NCBI GenBank assembly: GCA_013362725.1
Contig: JABFVP010000178.1
Location: forward strand, 1-5,151
Reading direction: 5' to 3'
Origin: Cupriavidus sp.
GTDB lineage: Bacteria > Pseudomonadota > Gammaproteobacteria > Burkholderiales > Burkholderiaceae
DNA: 5,151 bases
The position numbers and the translations under genes were made by a program. The notes beneath the pieces are model-generated. The model saw only the letters and a program-made list of their open reading frames with translations. It was not told the origin of the DNA and did no database searches. Below, piece by piece: positions 5,120 through 5,151 of this stretch. The number at the start of each line of letters is the position of its first letter. The first letter of the stretch is position 1.

Positions 5120-5151
5120 GCGTTGGCGCCGGCGGCTCCCGCCCGGTCGCG

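Noticed and set aside
1..5151. A new defence, mobile or RNA-guided system
   Set aside because: All coding space is filled by oxidase-assembly genes, rpoH and one small membrane gene with uniform composition. No transposase, integrase, direct-repeat array or toxin-antitoxin pair is visible.

Overview
This looks like a chromosomal segment of a high-G+C betaproteobacterium of the Burkholderiaceae, most like Cupriavidus or Ralstonia. That assignment rests on base composition (roughly two thirds G+C by eye), strongly GC-biased third codon positions, and the gene order rpoH / sco / ctaB / ctaA / SCO-like gene / SURF1 / small twin-membrane gene. The genus is an inference from remembered gene order and protein character; no search was run.

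Layout from left to right. Positions 1-365 (+) hold the C-terminal part of RpoH (sigma-32), ending at a strong, perfectly palindromic terminator (384-413). Positions 470-4735 are a tightly packed minus-strand operon for cytochrome c oxidase (aa3-type) assembly. In transcription order it runs: SURF1 protein (4735-3980), a small membrane-anchored thioredoxin-fold SCO-like protein (3906-3256), heme A synthase CtaA (3246-2143), protoheme IX farnesyltransferase CtaB/CyoE (2146-1202) and a SCO1/SenC copper chaperone lipoprotein (1090-470). At 4826-5035 (+) a 69-residue protein with two membrane segments (DUF2909-like) is transcribed divergently from SURF1. A second, symmetric terminator follows at 5071-5119.

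The operon works as one unit. CtaB adds a farnesyl group to heme b to make heme o. CtaA oxidises heme o to heme a. SURF1 helps place heme a in subunit I. SCO delivers copper to the CuA centre of subunit II. The SCO-like protein between SURF1 and CtaA keeps a CxxxC pair but has lost the metal-binding histidine, and indeed contains no histidine at all, so it is more likely a thiol-redox helper than a copper chaperone. The oxidase subunit genes are not in the window and probably lie beyond its right end.

I see no mobile element, CRISPR array, tRNA, rRNA or wholly new system. The most interesting items are the histidine-free SCO-like protein, the short divergent promoter region at 4736-4825, and the two bidirectional-looking terminators that bound the unit.
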